A stretch of 10,651 nucleotides of DNA from Hondaea fermentalgiana. Taxonomy: Eukaryota; Sar; Bigyra; Thraustochytrida; Thraustochytriidae. Location of the stretch: contig NPFB01000179.1 in assembly GCA_014084085.1 (NCBI GenBank), positions 11,229 to 21,879 on the forward strand, written 5' to 3'. A program made the translations under genes and the position numbers. Shown here in pieces: positions 1 through 8,117 of this stretch; within the stretch, counting starts at the first letter, position 1, and each line of letters begins with the position of its first letter. The notes beneath the pieces are model-generated. The model ran no database searches and had not been told where the DNA came from. It saw nothing but the letters and a program-made list of their open reading frames with translations.

Positions 1-224
1 CGCGCGTGGGCGCGGCGGTTTGTGCGGGCGGGTCGCACGCGAGGGCGAAGCGGGTCTGCTTGCGCTGCCCGCTTGCTCTCAGTATCCTTCCTCCTCGGCT
101 ATCTTATCGCATAGCACGACCGAGTACGACCGAGTACGACAATACATAGCCGTATCTCTCGAGAGCTCGGGCGCTTGCTTATGCGGCAGGCGCTGCCGCC
201 GCTCTCGCGCGCGCGCTCTGCGAG
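1..224. other. Left-edge region upstream of PIG-S
   Basis: No gene is supported here. The DNA is GC-rich and contains a perfect 10-bp tandem duplication (CGAGTACGAC twice, 121-140). An ATG at 181 lies in poor context (C at -3) and opens a different frame that runs to 528, across the PIG-S start. It could act as an overlapping upstream ORF, but the PIG-S ATG has the better context (G at -3, G at +4). Longer open frames on both strands here are rich in Arg and Ala and look like GC-rich noise. Confidence 0.5.
121..140. repeat. 10-bp tandem duplication upstream of PIG-S
   Basis: Two adjacent perfect copies of CGAGTACGAC lie about 85 nt before the PIG-S start codon, preceded by a partial copy (ACGAC). 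A role as a promoter element is only inferred from position. Confidence 0.6.
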
Positions 225-1355
225 ATGGCGGCGTCGGCGGAACTGCTGCGCCGCGTCGTCTGCGCCGTGCTTCTCGTCGCAGGCTGCCTCGGCCTGGCAG
301 CGCTCGTCCTGGAAAGAGCGCTCGAGAAGAGCGCCGCGTTGCCTCTGCGAGAGGCCGCCGACCTCGAGGCGCGCGTCGCGAAGGCCACCGCGGACTCGGG
401 GACCGAGCCCGGCGACGAGGATGCGAGCTGCACCGCAACCTACAGACTCGTGCTGGGTCTCATGGTCGATGAAAGCGCCCGCGGGCCCGTGGACTGGGAC
501 GTTGAGGCCGCCGTTGCCAGGCACCTGAGCACCTTTCTGGCCGACGTCAGCGCGCTCGCCCGCTTTGAGATTGACACGCAGGTGCTGTACTTTTCGCGAC
601 TTGCTCGTGGCGCAACAACAGACCGCATTCCTGTCCGAGACCTGGAAGCATTTATGAGCGCCAACGACTGGAATGCGAGCCCGCTGCAGGACAGTGCGCG
701 CGAGCGCGTCATTCACCTCATGGCACATCTACCTGATAAGGCGTCAACGCACATCCAAGATGAGCGTGGAGACCTCGTGACCGCATTTTATGTGCCACGC
801 TGGGGCGGTGTCAGCATTTTGCCACTAGCCGCCAATGAAACCCAACGCGTCTCTGCCGAAACGCTTCAACCAACCATGGCTATTTTTGAACAATTTATTC
901 GCGCCGCTCTTCATCTTGACCACACGCCAGGCGCCAAGATCACACGGAGCGAACGCGCGCGACGCGCCAAAACATACATTGTTTCAGCCACACAGACCCT
1001 CGCTGCATTGGGGGACCTCGTGCAAGGATCGGGTCATATGACTATTGTGGAGCGCGTTGCAATCGATTTCAGAGAAGCTTTGGCTGCCAGTCAGCGTGCA
1101 CTCAATGTATGCGATTTTGAGAGCAAGACACAAGCTCAAACAAATGGCATAGTAAGCGATGTATGCCTCAAAAACACCCGGGATGCTTTTGTTCTCGCGG
1201 AAAAAGCCTTCTTTGACCCAAGCCTTCTTCCGCAATTGTATTTCCCTCCCGAGCATTGGTTCGCAGTTTTTATGCCCTTTACCGTTCCGGCCGTGCTCCC
1301 TCTTTTGGGCGGATCTGCACGGATACTCGCGGCTTTGATAAAGAAAAAGAATTAG
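225..1355 (+). CDS. PIGS: GPI transamidase subunit PIG-S (Gpi17-like), reduced form
   Basis: PIG-S is an accessory subunit of the ER-membrane GPI transamidase, which replaces the C-terminal signal of precursor proteins with a GPI anchor. The 376-residue product has the family topology: an N-terminal membrane helix (about 10-28), a lumenal domain, and a C-terminal membrane helix (about 345-370). Recognisable PIG-S segments are TYRLVLGLM (72-80) with PVDWDVEAAV (88-97), the IDTQVLYFSRL stretch (116-126), PRWGG (191-195), and AFFDPSLLPQLYFPPEH (328-344) just before the last helix. Asn-X-Ser/Thr sites at 150 and 204 could be glycosylated. The C-terminus KKKN fits a KKXX ER-retrieval signal on the cytosolic side. 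Human and yeast proteins are about 530-560 residues. Here only some 40 residues separate the first helix from the conserved block, so the first lumenal portion is missing. The ATG at 225 has G at -3 and G at +4. The stop codon overlaps the stop of the convergent kinase gene. Confidence 0.92.
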   Translation: MAASAELLRRVVCAVLLVAGCLGLAALVLERALEKSAALPLREAADLEARVAKATADSGTEPGDEDASCTATYRLVLGLMVDESARGPVDWDVEAAVARHLSTFLADVSALARFEIDTQVLYFSRLARGATTDRIPVRDLEAFMSANDWNASPLQDSARERVIHLMAHLPDKASTHIQDERGDLVTAFYVPRWGGVSILPLAANETQRVSAETLQPTMAIFEQFIRAALHLDHTPGAKITRSERARRAKTYIVSATQTLAALGDLVQGSGHMTIVERVAIDFREALAASQRALNVCDFESKTQAQTNGIVSDVCLKNTRDAFVLAEKAFFDPSLLPQLYFPPEHWFAVFMPFTVPAVLPLLGGSARILAALIKKKN

Positions 1356-2839
1356 TTTGTAAGTGATCTGTTGGCTGCTAAAAAGGCCTCGTGGAAAACA
1401 ACCTCCTTTTCCTCCACTGTTTGTTCCAGCGCCGGTGAAGGCGCTTCTCTGGCATTGTTGCTTGCTGCTGCGCCACCGTGATGAGCAATGTTCGCCGCGA
1501 ATGCCGCTTGTGCCCACACGGCCTTTGTTGCGACAGAGAGCTTGCGACGAGCATAGCGCGAGCGCATAATGGCAAGGTCCGAGTTGATGCGAGGAGAGAG
1601 CGGGTTTAATGGTTGCTGGCATCCGCTCAGCCATGGGTGTGCCAGAACTTCCTCTGCGGAAAGCCGCTTCTCAGGATCGAGCACAAGCATTCGATCAATG
1701 AGATCCTTGGCCTCTTCTGAAATCTTGCGCCATGCCTTGTCCCGAAAGTCGAACATGCCGTTCTCAATCTTGTACCACAGCTCGTCCTCGGAGAGCTTGC
1801 CAGTGGTATCGAACGGATGATAGGCAACCAACAGCACGTACATGATGACTCCCATGCTCCACACGTCAACCTTGGGTCCATAGCCAAACGGATCGTTGCG
1901 AACCTCTGGCGCTGCATACGCCCACGTCCCGCAAACGGTCTGCATGGCGCTTTCTGTATACATGCGGGCCAGGCCAAAGTCTGCCACCTTGACATCAGCC
2001 AACAACGGGTCATGCGAGGTGAGTAGGATGTTTTCTGGTTTGAGGTCGCGGTGTACAATGTGATTACGGTGCAGATATTCTACTGCTGATGCAATGCGAC
2101 GCATGAATCTAGCGGCCTCCGCCTCGGAGTATGGTCCGTTGCTGACCAAATGCTCGAAAAGCTCTCCGCCAGGGACAAGCTCCGTGACCAACTGCACCTC
2201 GGTGTCGGTCAAAAAGACGTCATAGAGGCCCACAATGTTCGGGTGCCCACGCAGACGCATGAGCATATCAATTTCCAAACCTAGGCGTTCCTGGGAAGTA
2301 CGTTTGCGCTCGATGAGCTTCACAGCACGCACTTTGCCAGAGCTTTTCTCTCGACAAGTACGGACGACAGCAAACTGACCTGCACCAAGAACCTCATCCA
2401 ATATCTGGTACTTTTCCTCGAAAGTGCCCTTGGAGCACAATTGGCTCAGACGCTTGTCTCCAGGTCGCACTTTTTCCGCGCGTGCAGCGTTTGCTTCTTT
2501 ACCTTTCGCAGCTTCGGCATTTTTCCCTTCGGATGCGGCGCCAATACTGCGTCCGGAATCGCGATCGTTCACCGATGGAGACGACGGGGCAGATGATAGA
2601 TTTGACGCGTGGGTTTCTCCGAGCGGAGTCTTGGACAGCATGTGGTTGTCTGTGCAAATGTCTAGCTGCTGTTGGCTACCCTGAGCATGAGAACCCGAGA
2701 CCTCGCCGTTTTCCATAAATGCATCGGCACCGCTGGCGCTACTGGAGATGCAAGTGCCCATTTCAGGCTCGGGCTTTTTGGCGAGACCAAGTCGGTCCGC
2801 GACACGCGAAAAGAGGGCTGACCACCGCTGGCGCTGCAT
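1352..2839 (-). CDS. CaM-kinase-like Ser/Thr protein kinase
   Basis: This is a complete CAMK-group protein kinase of 495 residues, numbered from the first in-frame ATG (2839). The open frame extends to 3038 without another ATG. Residues 1-140 are a Ser/Ala-rich extension. The kinase domain spans about 144-406: Gly loop GAGQFAVV (152-159), ATP-site Lys174, helix-C Glu189, HRDLKPEN (263-270, catalytic Asp265), DFG (287-289), activation loop QTVCGTWAYAAPE (300-312, Thr301 where CaMKI has its activating Thr) and DVWSMGVIMY. All catalytic residues are present, so the enzyme should be active. The tail contains YARRKLSVA (429-437), resembling the autoinhibitory calmodulin-binding ARRKLKGAI helix of CaMKII. 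No EF-hands are present, so it is not a CDPK, and there is no CaMKII association domain. Met27 (2761) begins MGTCISSS, a plausible alternative N-terminus for myristoylation. Substrates cannot be read from the sequence. Confidence 0.95.
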   Translation of the reverse strand: MQRQRWSALFSRVADRLGLAKKPEPEMGTCISSSASGADAFMENGEVSGSHAQGSQQQLDICTDNHMLSKTPLGETHASNLSSAPSSPSVNDRDSGRSIGAASEGKNAEAAKGKEANAARAEKVRPGDKRLSQLCSKGTFEEKYQILDEVLGAGQFAVVRTCREKSSGKVRAVKLIERKRTSQERLGLEIDMLMRLRGHPNIVGLYDVFLTDTEVQLVTELVPGGELFEHLVSNGPYSEAEAARFMRRIASAVEYLHRNHIVHRDLKPENILLTSHDPLLADVKVADFGLARMYTESAMQTVCGTWAYAAPEVRNDPFGYGPKVDVWSMGVIMYVLLVAYHPFDTTGKLSEDELWYKIENGMFDFRDKAWRKISEEAKDLIDRMLVLDPEKRLSAEEVLAHPWLSGCQQPLNPLSPRINSDLAIMRSRYARRKLSVATKAVWAQAAFAANIAHHGGAAASNNAREAPSPALEQTVEEKEVVFHEAFLAANRSLTN

Positions 2840-3034
2840 GTCGCCACGCTCGTTGTTCACCTCGTATTCTGACTTGTGGCGAAGGTTGTGTACGCGATGC
2901 TGCCCCGTGGAGGCAGCCTTCCTTGCGACCTGCCCGACAGCAGTCGCTTCAACGATTCGTCTCTGATGCTGGCGCCGACTGGTTCGTTTTTTGGATGCGT
3001 CTTGTTGCTTGCAACTCCGCGTCGAAATACTGCG

Positions 3035-3049
3035 TCAGGATGCCATCAT
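3035..3049 (-). promoter_or_regulatory. Short upstream ORF before the kinase
   Basis: On the minus strand, ATG ATG GCA TCC TGA forms a four-residue ORF about 195 nt upstream of the kinase ATG. It is in the kinase frame, and its TGA is the nearest in-frame stop upstream of the kinase. If it lies in the 5' leader it could lower or regulate kinase translation. The transcription start is unknown. Confidence 0.35.
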
Positions 3050-3240
3050 GTTTTCAATATCACCTTTGAAACGTACGTAGTGTAGTAGTATGTATAAGCG
3101 TGTGCAACTCCTAGCTTCATCCGCAACCAACTTCTGAACTGTCGTGACAGAGAGTCGCTCACAAGAAGTCCTTGCCAGAACGAGCGGCCAGCTGCCCCGT
3201 ACATAGTGCTTTAGTCTCTCTCAGCGGAAAAAGAAGCATT

Positions 3241-3250
3241 TATAAAAAAA
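3241..3250 (+). promoter_or_regulatory. TATA-like element
   Basis: The sequence TATAAAAAAA sits in the divergent spacer about 640 nt before the GGT-family ATG and 65 nt before a 30-codon ORF at 3316. Only the match to a TATA consensus supports it. The distance to the main gene argues against it being that gene's core promoter unless a 5' leader intron exists. Confidence 0.2.
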
Positions 3251-3828
3251 CGGATACCTCCGCAACCCATTTCATTCGATTCTCTGTCGTAGTATGGTAC
3301 GTATTTTCTTTGAAGATGTCAAGTTTCACTTTACGCGAGCTCTACTTCGGCGAACATGCTTTCTCATTTCATGATCTTTACACGGAAAAGTCGCGTATGG
3401 TGGGATAGTTTTGCAAAGCGAAGCAAGGTGAGGTGACATGAGGTGATGTACCGCTTGCCAATGCCCAGAGCTGCAAAAAGCGCATATGCGCGCGGTGGTG
3501 GCGAGATCAATCTGGGACTGCAAGAATCGAGAAGCGCTCGTCTCGACGCGCGAATCACTTCGGAGGCGCCTACTCGCTGGTTTGGGGCGCTAGCAAGGAG
3601 CAGAAAAGTGAGCGTGCTAGGAGAGCTTTTATATCAAAAGTATGTTCTTGAGGCGTCACTTACACCTCCCTGGCCCCAGCGCGTTCACTCTCGGAGTAAA
3701 GGGTCCTCTCGGGCCGATGCGTGTCGTATTTCGCAAGCTATTGACATGTGAGTCAACGCACGACGGAACTAGACTTTTGTGAGGTGCACGTCTGCAGAGA
3801 AAACAGAAAGATACAAAACACTGCGGAA

Positions 3829-3876
3829 ATGATGCCAAACAAACAAGCAAACAAACATACAACACCACGTTTCTGA
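3829..3876 (+). promoter_or_regulatory. 15-codon upstream ORF before the GGT-family gene
   Basis: ATGATG at 3829 opens a 15-codon ORF that ends in TGA at 3874-3876, only 15 nt before the main ATG at 3892. It starts with an ATGATG pair, like the kinase upstream ORF, and its body is made of CAAA/CAAG tetranucleotide repeats. The main ATG context (GCGATGG) is good, so leaky scanning or reinitiation is possible. A regulatory role is inferred from position. Confidence 0.4.
3836..3855 (+). repeat. CAAA/CAAG tetranucleotide tract
   Basis: Five consecutive tetrads (CAAA, CAAA, CAAG, CAAA, CAAA) lie inside the presumed 5' leader of the GGT-family gene. A related but more degenerate tract lies just after its stop codon (5584-5623). 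Confidence 0.7.
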
Positions 3877-3891
3877 AGCTGGGCGGGAGCG

Positions 3892-5574
3892 ATGGTACTC
3901 TTTCAGTCGCGACGCTCGGCGGTGTTCGCGCGGCACGGCATGGTAGCGAGCTCACAGTCGCTAGCAAGCTCTCATGGCCTACAAATTCTTCGCGAGGGCG
4001 GCAATGCGGTGGACGCAGCCATTGCCATGGCGGCAACCCTGAACGTGACCGAGCCCTGCTCGACGGGCCTGGGCGGTGACTGTTTCCTTCTTTTCTATGA
4101 AGCAGCGACCAAGAAAGTCTTTGCGCTGAATGGATCAGGCAGATCTCCCGCAAAGTTGACGCTCGACCGCGCCAAGAGCGAGTCCGCTCCTGAGGCAACT
4201 GCTCTTGACCCCTCGAGCGTCCATTGTGTCACCGTCCCCGGAACTGCAGCGGGCTGGGACGATGCCGTCAAACGTTGGGGCACCATGCCGCTGGCCAAGG
4301 TTCTCGAGCCTGCTGCAGCTCTTGCGGAAGAGGGCTTTCCCGTTGCAGGAATTACAGCACTCGAATGGGAAAGGCAAAGCGTCCAGCTTCGGCCTGAAAG
4401 CACTCGTTGTGAAATGCTTGTCCAGGACGAATCAGGCTCGGGCGGAGCTCGTGCGCCGCGCGCTGGCGAGATTTTTCGCAATCCAGGACTTGCTCGCACA
4501 TTGCGCGAACTTGGCGCTGGGGGTAAGGATGCCTTTTACAAAGGACGCGCTGGCGAGGCCATTTGTCGCATCTTGAATGAAATGGGTTCCACCATGGAGC
4601 AAGATGACCTCGCAGCCCACGTAAGTACGTTTCCAGAGCCGATTCACGTTCGGTACGGAGACATGGATGTGATCGAGGTGCCACCAAGCGGTCAGGGCAT
4701 TGCTGCACTCATGGGTCTGAACCTACTCGCTGCAGCAAAGCGTCAGAGCAAGGGCCTCGATCCGGAAACGATGGCACATGGTAGCAAAGAGCATCTTCAC
4801 CTTCTCGTTGAGTGCATGCGTTTTGCTTTTGCGGACGCGCGTCAGTTCGTGGCCGACCCCGACGTCGTCGACGTCCCCATTCAGGGTCTCATTGATTCGT
4901 CTTATGCGGATATTCAAATCAAGAACTTTCGTGAAGATCGCGCAGTCGCCGATGTCAAGTACGGCACACCCATGGCCGGAAGTGATACGGTATCTTTTCA
5001 GGTCATTGATGGTGCAGGGAATGCAGTCTCAATGGTCAATTCGAATTACGAGGGGTTCGGTAGTGGCATTGTCCCGAAAGGCTGTGGCTTTACGCTACAG
5101 AATCGCGGCGCCAACTTTTCTCTAGTCTCCGACCACTTGAACGTTGTGGCGCCACGCAAGCGGCCGTATCATACGATCATTCCCGCGCTGGCTCTGCACC
5201 ACGATACCCAGGAGCTGTATTGTAGCTTTACGAACATGGGCGGTTTCGCGCAGGCCCCCGCTCATGTGCAGCTTATGGTGAACATGCTCGACTACAAGCT
5301 TGACCCACAAACTGCGATCGACATGCCTCGCTTCGTCATTTGCGCAGGCGAGGCGAACGGAGAGGTCGCTTTTGAGGATGGCTTTTCACCGGAGGTCATT
5401 GCCACACTGGAGAAGATGGGCCACCGTGTTTTAAAGCCCAATGGGAAATGCACTGTGACGGGTCTGGATCGCCTTCTCTTTGGTCGTGCTCAGATTATCA
5501 CACGCGATCGAAAGACTGGCGTTCTTTGCGGCGGCTCCGATGGCCGCGCTGACGGTCTTGCAATTGGCTATTAA
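3892..5574 (+). CDS. Gamma-glutamyltransferase-family Ntn hydrolase (YwrD-like)
   Basis: Enzymes of this family hydrolyse or transfer gamma-glutamyl groups, for example from glutathione. The precursor cleaves itself to expose a Thr nucleophile. The 560-residue product is full length. The N-terminus carries the family start ARHGMVASSQ and the block EGGNAVDAAIA (35-45), then TGLGGD (58-63) and NGSGRSPA (80-87), where Arg84 may bind the substrate alpha-carboxylate. The cleavage site is Asp365/Thr366 in SDTVSFQVID. Thr366 aligns with Thr391 of E. coli GGT and would become the N-terminus of a small subunit of about 195 residues. GFGSGIVP (387-394), RPYHTIIPAL (424-433) and the C-terminal GGSDGRADG (547-555) follow. 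The RPYHTIIP block replaces the Ser-Ser-Met segment of classical glutathione hydrolases and points to the YwrD-like branch. No signal peptide or membrane helix is visible, so the protein is probably intracellular. The true substrate is uncertain. Confidence 0.94.
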   Translation: MVLFQSRRSAVFARHGMVASSQSLASSHGLQILREGGNAVDAAIAMAATLNVTEPCSTGLGGDCFLLFYEAATKKVFALNGSGRSPAKLTLDRAKSESAPEATALDPSSVHCVTVPGTAAGWDDAVKRWGTMPLAKVLEPAAALAEEGFPVAGITALEWERQSVQLRPESTRCEMLVQDESGSGGARAPRAGEIFRNPGLARTLRELGAGGKDAFYKGRAGEAICRILNEMGSTMEQDDLAAHVSTFPEPIHVRYGDMDVIEVPPSGQGIAALMGLNLLAAAKRQSKGLDPETMAHGSKEHLHLLVECMRFAFADARQFVADPDVVDVPIQGLIDSSYADIQIKNFREDRAVADVKYGTPMAGSDTVSFQVIDGAGNAVSMVNSNYEGFGSGIVPKGCGFTLQNRGANFSLVSDHLNVVAPRKRPYHTIIPALALHHDTQELYCSFTNMGGFAQAPAHVQLMVNMLDYKLDPQTAIDMPRFVICAGEANGEVAFEDGFSPEVIATLEKMGHRVLKPNGKCTVTGLDRLLFGRAQIITRDRKTGVLCGGSDGRADGLAIGY

Positions 5575-5714
5575 AATGGAGAACAGTCAGCCAGCAAACA
5601 AGCAATCAAGCAAGCAGGCAGGCAGAAAACAATCTTATGAAACGATGCAACAAAAGCCATCGTGTAAACGTGTACAGCAAGTGGGTGATATAATAATCTA
5701 TGTTGAGCAGGTAG
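5575..5714. other. Convergent 3' intergenic region
   Basis: These 140 bp must hold both 3' ends, of the GGT-family gene (+) and the large gene (-). No AATAAA is seen on either strand. The only clear structures are the degenerate tetranucleotide tract at 5584-5623 and an A/T-rich stretch (about 5688-5701). Confidence 0.6.
5584..5623 (+). repeat. Degenerate CAGC/AAGC/AGGC tetranucleotide tract
   Basis: Ten consecutive tetrads (CAGT, CAGC twice, AAAC, AAGC, AATC, AAGC twice, AGGC twice) start 10 nt after the TAA of the GGT-family gene. They occupy its presumed 3' untranslated region and look like a decayed microsatellite. Confidence 0.7.
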
Positions 5715-8070
5715 CTACGCAGACTCATCGTCTGCGTCGGCCTCATCATCGCCATCGGCACCAGCATCTTCTTTTCTCCCTTGCTCGTCCTCTTCTTCTT
5801 CTTCTTCTTCTTCTTCCTCCTCCTCCTCGTCATCTTCAAGGTCCGTCTGGCCTTCATCTTCGACATTTGGGTTGATAGCGCGAACAAAGGCGTCGTCTCC
5901 AGTAGCTGCAAGGAGAAGCGCCGTGAAGCCGGCAACATAATGAGCATCTTGGGTCGAAAGCTCCCGTGCTTTCAGACCCACGTCGCCAAGCAGGGTTAGC
6001 GCCAGATCGGCAACGGACTGCGGCATCTCGGAAGAAATGGAGGCAGTGAGCTGAGCGCCCGTGCCCTGCGCGGTCCCGGCTTCGCACGTAAAGAATTTAA
6101 GCGCCATCCTTCGTGCCTCCATTGCAAAAGGGAAATAGAGTGTATGATGCGGCAACATGTGCCACAGCTCGCCAGCCAGCTGAGCGCTGAGCGCGGGACG
6201 CGGGTTTTCCTTTTGCGCAGTCATGGCGAAAATGAGCGAGACCTCGTCTTGATGATGCTGTGCAATCGAAAGCTCGAGGTCGAGGAAAAACTGCAAGAGC
6301 TCCACGTGCTTGAGCACATCTTGCTCGAGCGCCCGGACAATCTCGGTGGACTTTTTCTTTTGCTTGCGCGACATGGCGCTGCGGCTCCGCATTTGTTTGA
6401 GAAATGAAACGAACCACACAATGAACTCTTTGAAGTTGCCACCGAGACGAAGGTTACTCAGCTGGAGATCGACGACGCCCTCCGAGGTGAGGTCCTTGAA
6501 AGAGATCTCAAAGGCAGGCATGCTACCGCCAGAGACGGCTCCCGTAAAGGTGAACCGTAGGTTGCCCGCCAGGGACTTGATCGCAATGGTTGCGAGCTTG
6601 GCAGGAGTAAAAGCTTGATGCAACGCCTTGAGATGACGTTGGTAGGCGATCTCGCCAATGAACGATCGCGACATGCGTAGCTCCTTGAAAAATAAAGACT
6701 GCAGCGTTTCGACAGTCACATCCGCATCGAGGCGGCAATCCATGGCGTGCACTTGTAGTTCAGCAGAAATCTTTTTGCAGAGTACGTTGCGTTCGAGATG
6801 CTGCATGAGCTTGGCGAGGCTCCAGCGGGGAATCTTGGCTTTGTCGCAGATCTGGTCAAGCACAGTTTGCGCTTCCTCTTGCGCACGAACGGCACGCGCG
6901 ACGACCTCATTATACTCTTGGGCGAACTCAGTGCTCGCTTCTTGAGATTTGAAGTCGTTGAGACCGATGCGGACGCGTTGATTTAAGCTCGAATTGTTCC
7001 CCGTATTGTTCGCGTCGGCGGCCTCACGGGAGGCTTCGTTGGACCTGGCAGCCTCGGACTCATCATCTGGCTCAGACTCAGCCTCTGACTCGGACTCTGA
7101 CTCGGACTCAGACTGCTCGCTCGCCGTAAAAAGTTCCTCGTCTGTGGTCATGCCAGCTTCCTCGTCGGAGTCAAGGTCTGCAGCGTTGGCCCCTCTAGAC
7201 GACACGAGATCGGCAACGAAGAGGCCGGACCTGAGCCGGATGAGATTCTCGAGGGTGACAGCGGGCATGGGCAAGAGACCCTGGGCCCAAATGGGCACAT
7301 CTTTCATTTCCTTGGAGGCACCCGTGCCGCGAGCTGCCAGATTGATCCAGTGACGAAACCCGCCACCATTTCCCCCGGAAGAAGAAGAGGATGACGAAGA
7401 AGATGCTTTTGCATCATTTGAGCGTGCCTGGGCCGCAAAGTGATCATTGAGGGCGTGGAGAGTCTGAATTTGATCTGGAGTGGCCTTAAGCTTGCTCAAG
7501 ACTTCTGCCACCAGCTTTTGTTCGTTGGTTTTGAGAGAGCGATGCAGATCGACACGAAAGGCGCGCCGAGGTGGCCATCCTCCAATGAGAACTTCACAGA
7601 GAATAGCAAGCCCCATGGAGCGATCTTGGTTGGCAGTGCGCGTGCGAGCGTCGAGCATGAGCGTGCCAAGCTCGCTGACAAGGTACTTTTCACAGGCTCG
7701 ACGGATCTCGGCGGGTAGAGCCGAGTTGATCACTGTGCGAAGTAGCGAGTCCACAAAGGTGTGCTGTGTCTTGAGCTTGGACACCTTAAAAGAAAACTGC
7801 GGGGCCGCGCGCCAGCGCCGTCGATGCGACTCAGCGCTGACACGACGGTACTCGAAGACGAGGGAAAAGTCGACTTCACACTCTACATCGAGACTGTCCA
7901 ACGTGTACGTCTTGCCAATTCCGTTTTCTGGAGGATCACTAGGCACCACCTTTTCAACAATTTTTAGTTGGTTGGTCCTGCAGACAACTTTAATGGGCTT
8001 GACGGTGCGCAGGCCAAGTTCTGGGATCGGAACACTGCGACGATGTGCCTTTTCAGCTGCTCCAGATCCA

Positions 8071-8117
<47 letters not shown>

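Larger units (their letters stand above)
2840..3891. other. Divergent intergenic region between the kinase and the GGT-family gene
   Basis: About 1.05 kb separates the two divergent start codons, and no convincing gene lies in it. Visible elements are a TATA-like run (3241-3250), GAGGTGA-type short direct repeats (about 3428-3446), another A/T-rich stretch (about 3628-3641), and one small upstream ORF on each side. A 30-codon ORF at 3316-3408 (+) starts with ATG downstream of the TATA-like run, but nothing else supports it. Open frames across 3443-3751 and on the minus strand over 3656-4198 have no recognisable content. The region most likely holds two promoters and two 5' leaders. Confidence 0.55.

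Noticed and set aside
20..472. Long GC-rich open frames on both strands at the left edge
   Set aside because: Arg/Ala/Pro-rich products overlap the PIG-S start and reflect high GC content rather than selection for coding.
2840..2860. Extension of the kinase to a GTG at 2858-2860
   Set aside because: A GTG start is not expected in a eukaryotic gene. The first in-frame ATG is at 2839, and no ATG occurs between it and the upstream in-frame stop at 3035-3037.
3316..3408. Small plus-strand ORF of 30 codons downstream of a TATA-like run
   Set aside because: The peptide is plausible-looking but too short to judge. There is no recognisable motif, and several similar short ORFs overlap it.
3656..4198. 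180-codon minus-strand open frame
   Set aside because: It overlaps the conserved N-terminal part of the GGT-family gene in antisense and has an Arg/Ser-rich composition typical of shadow frames.
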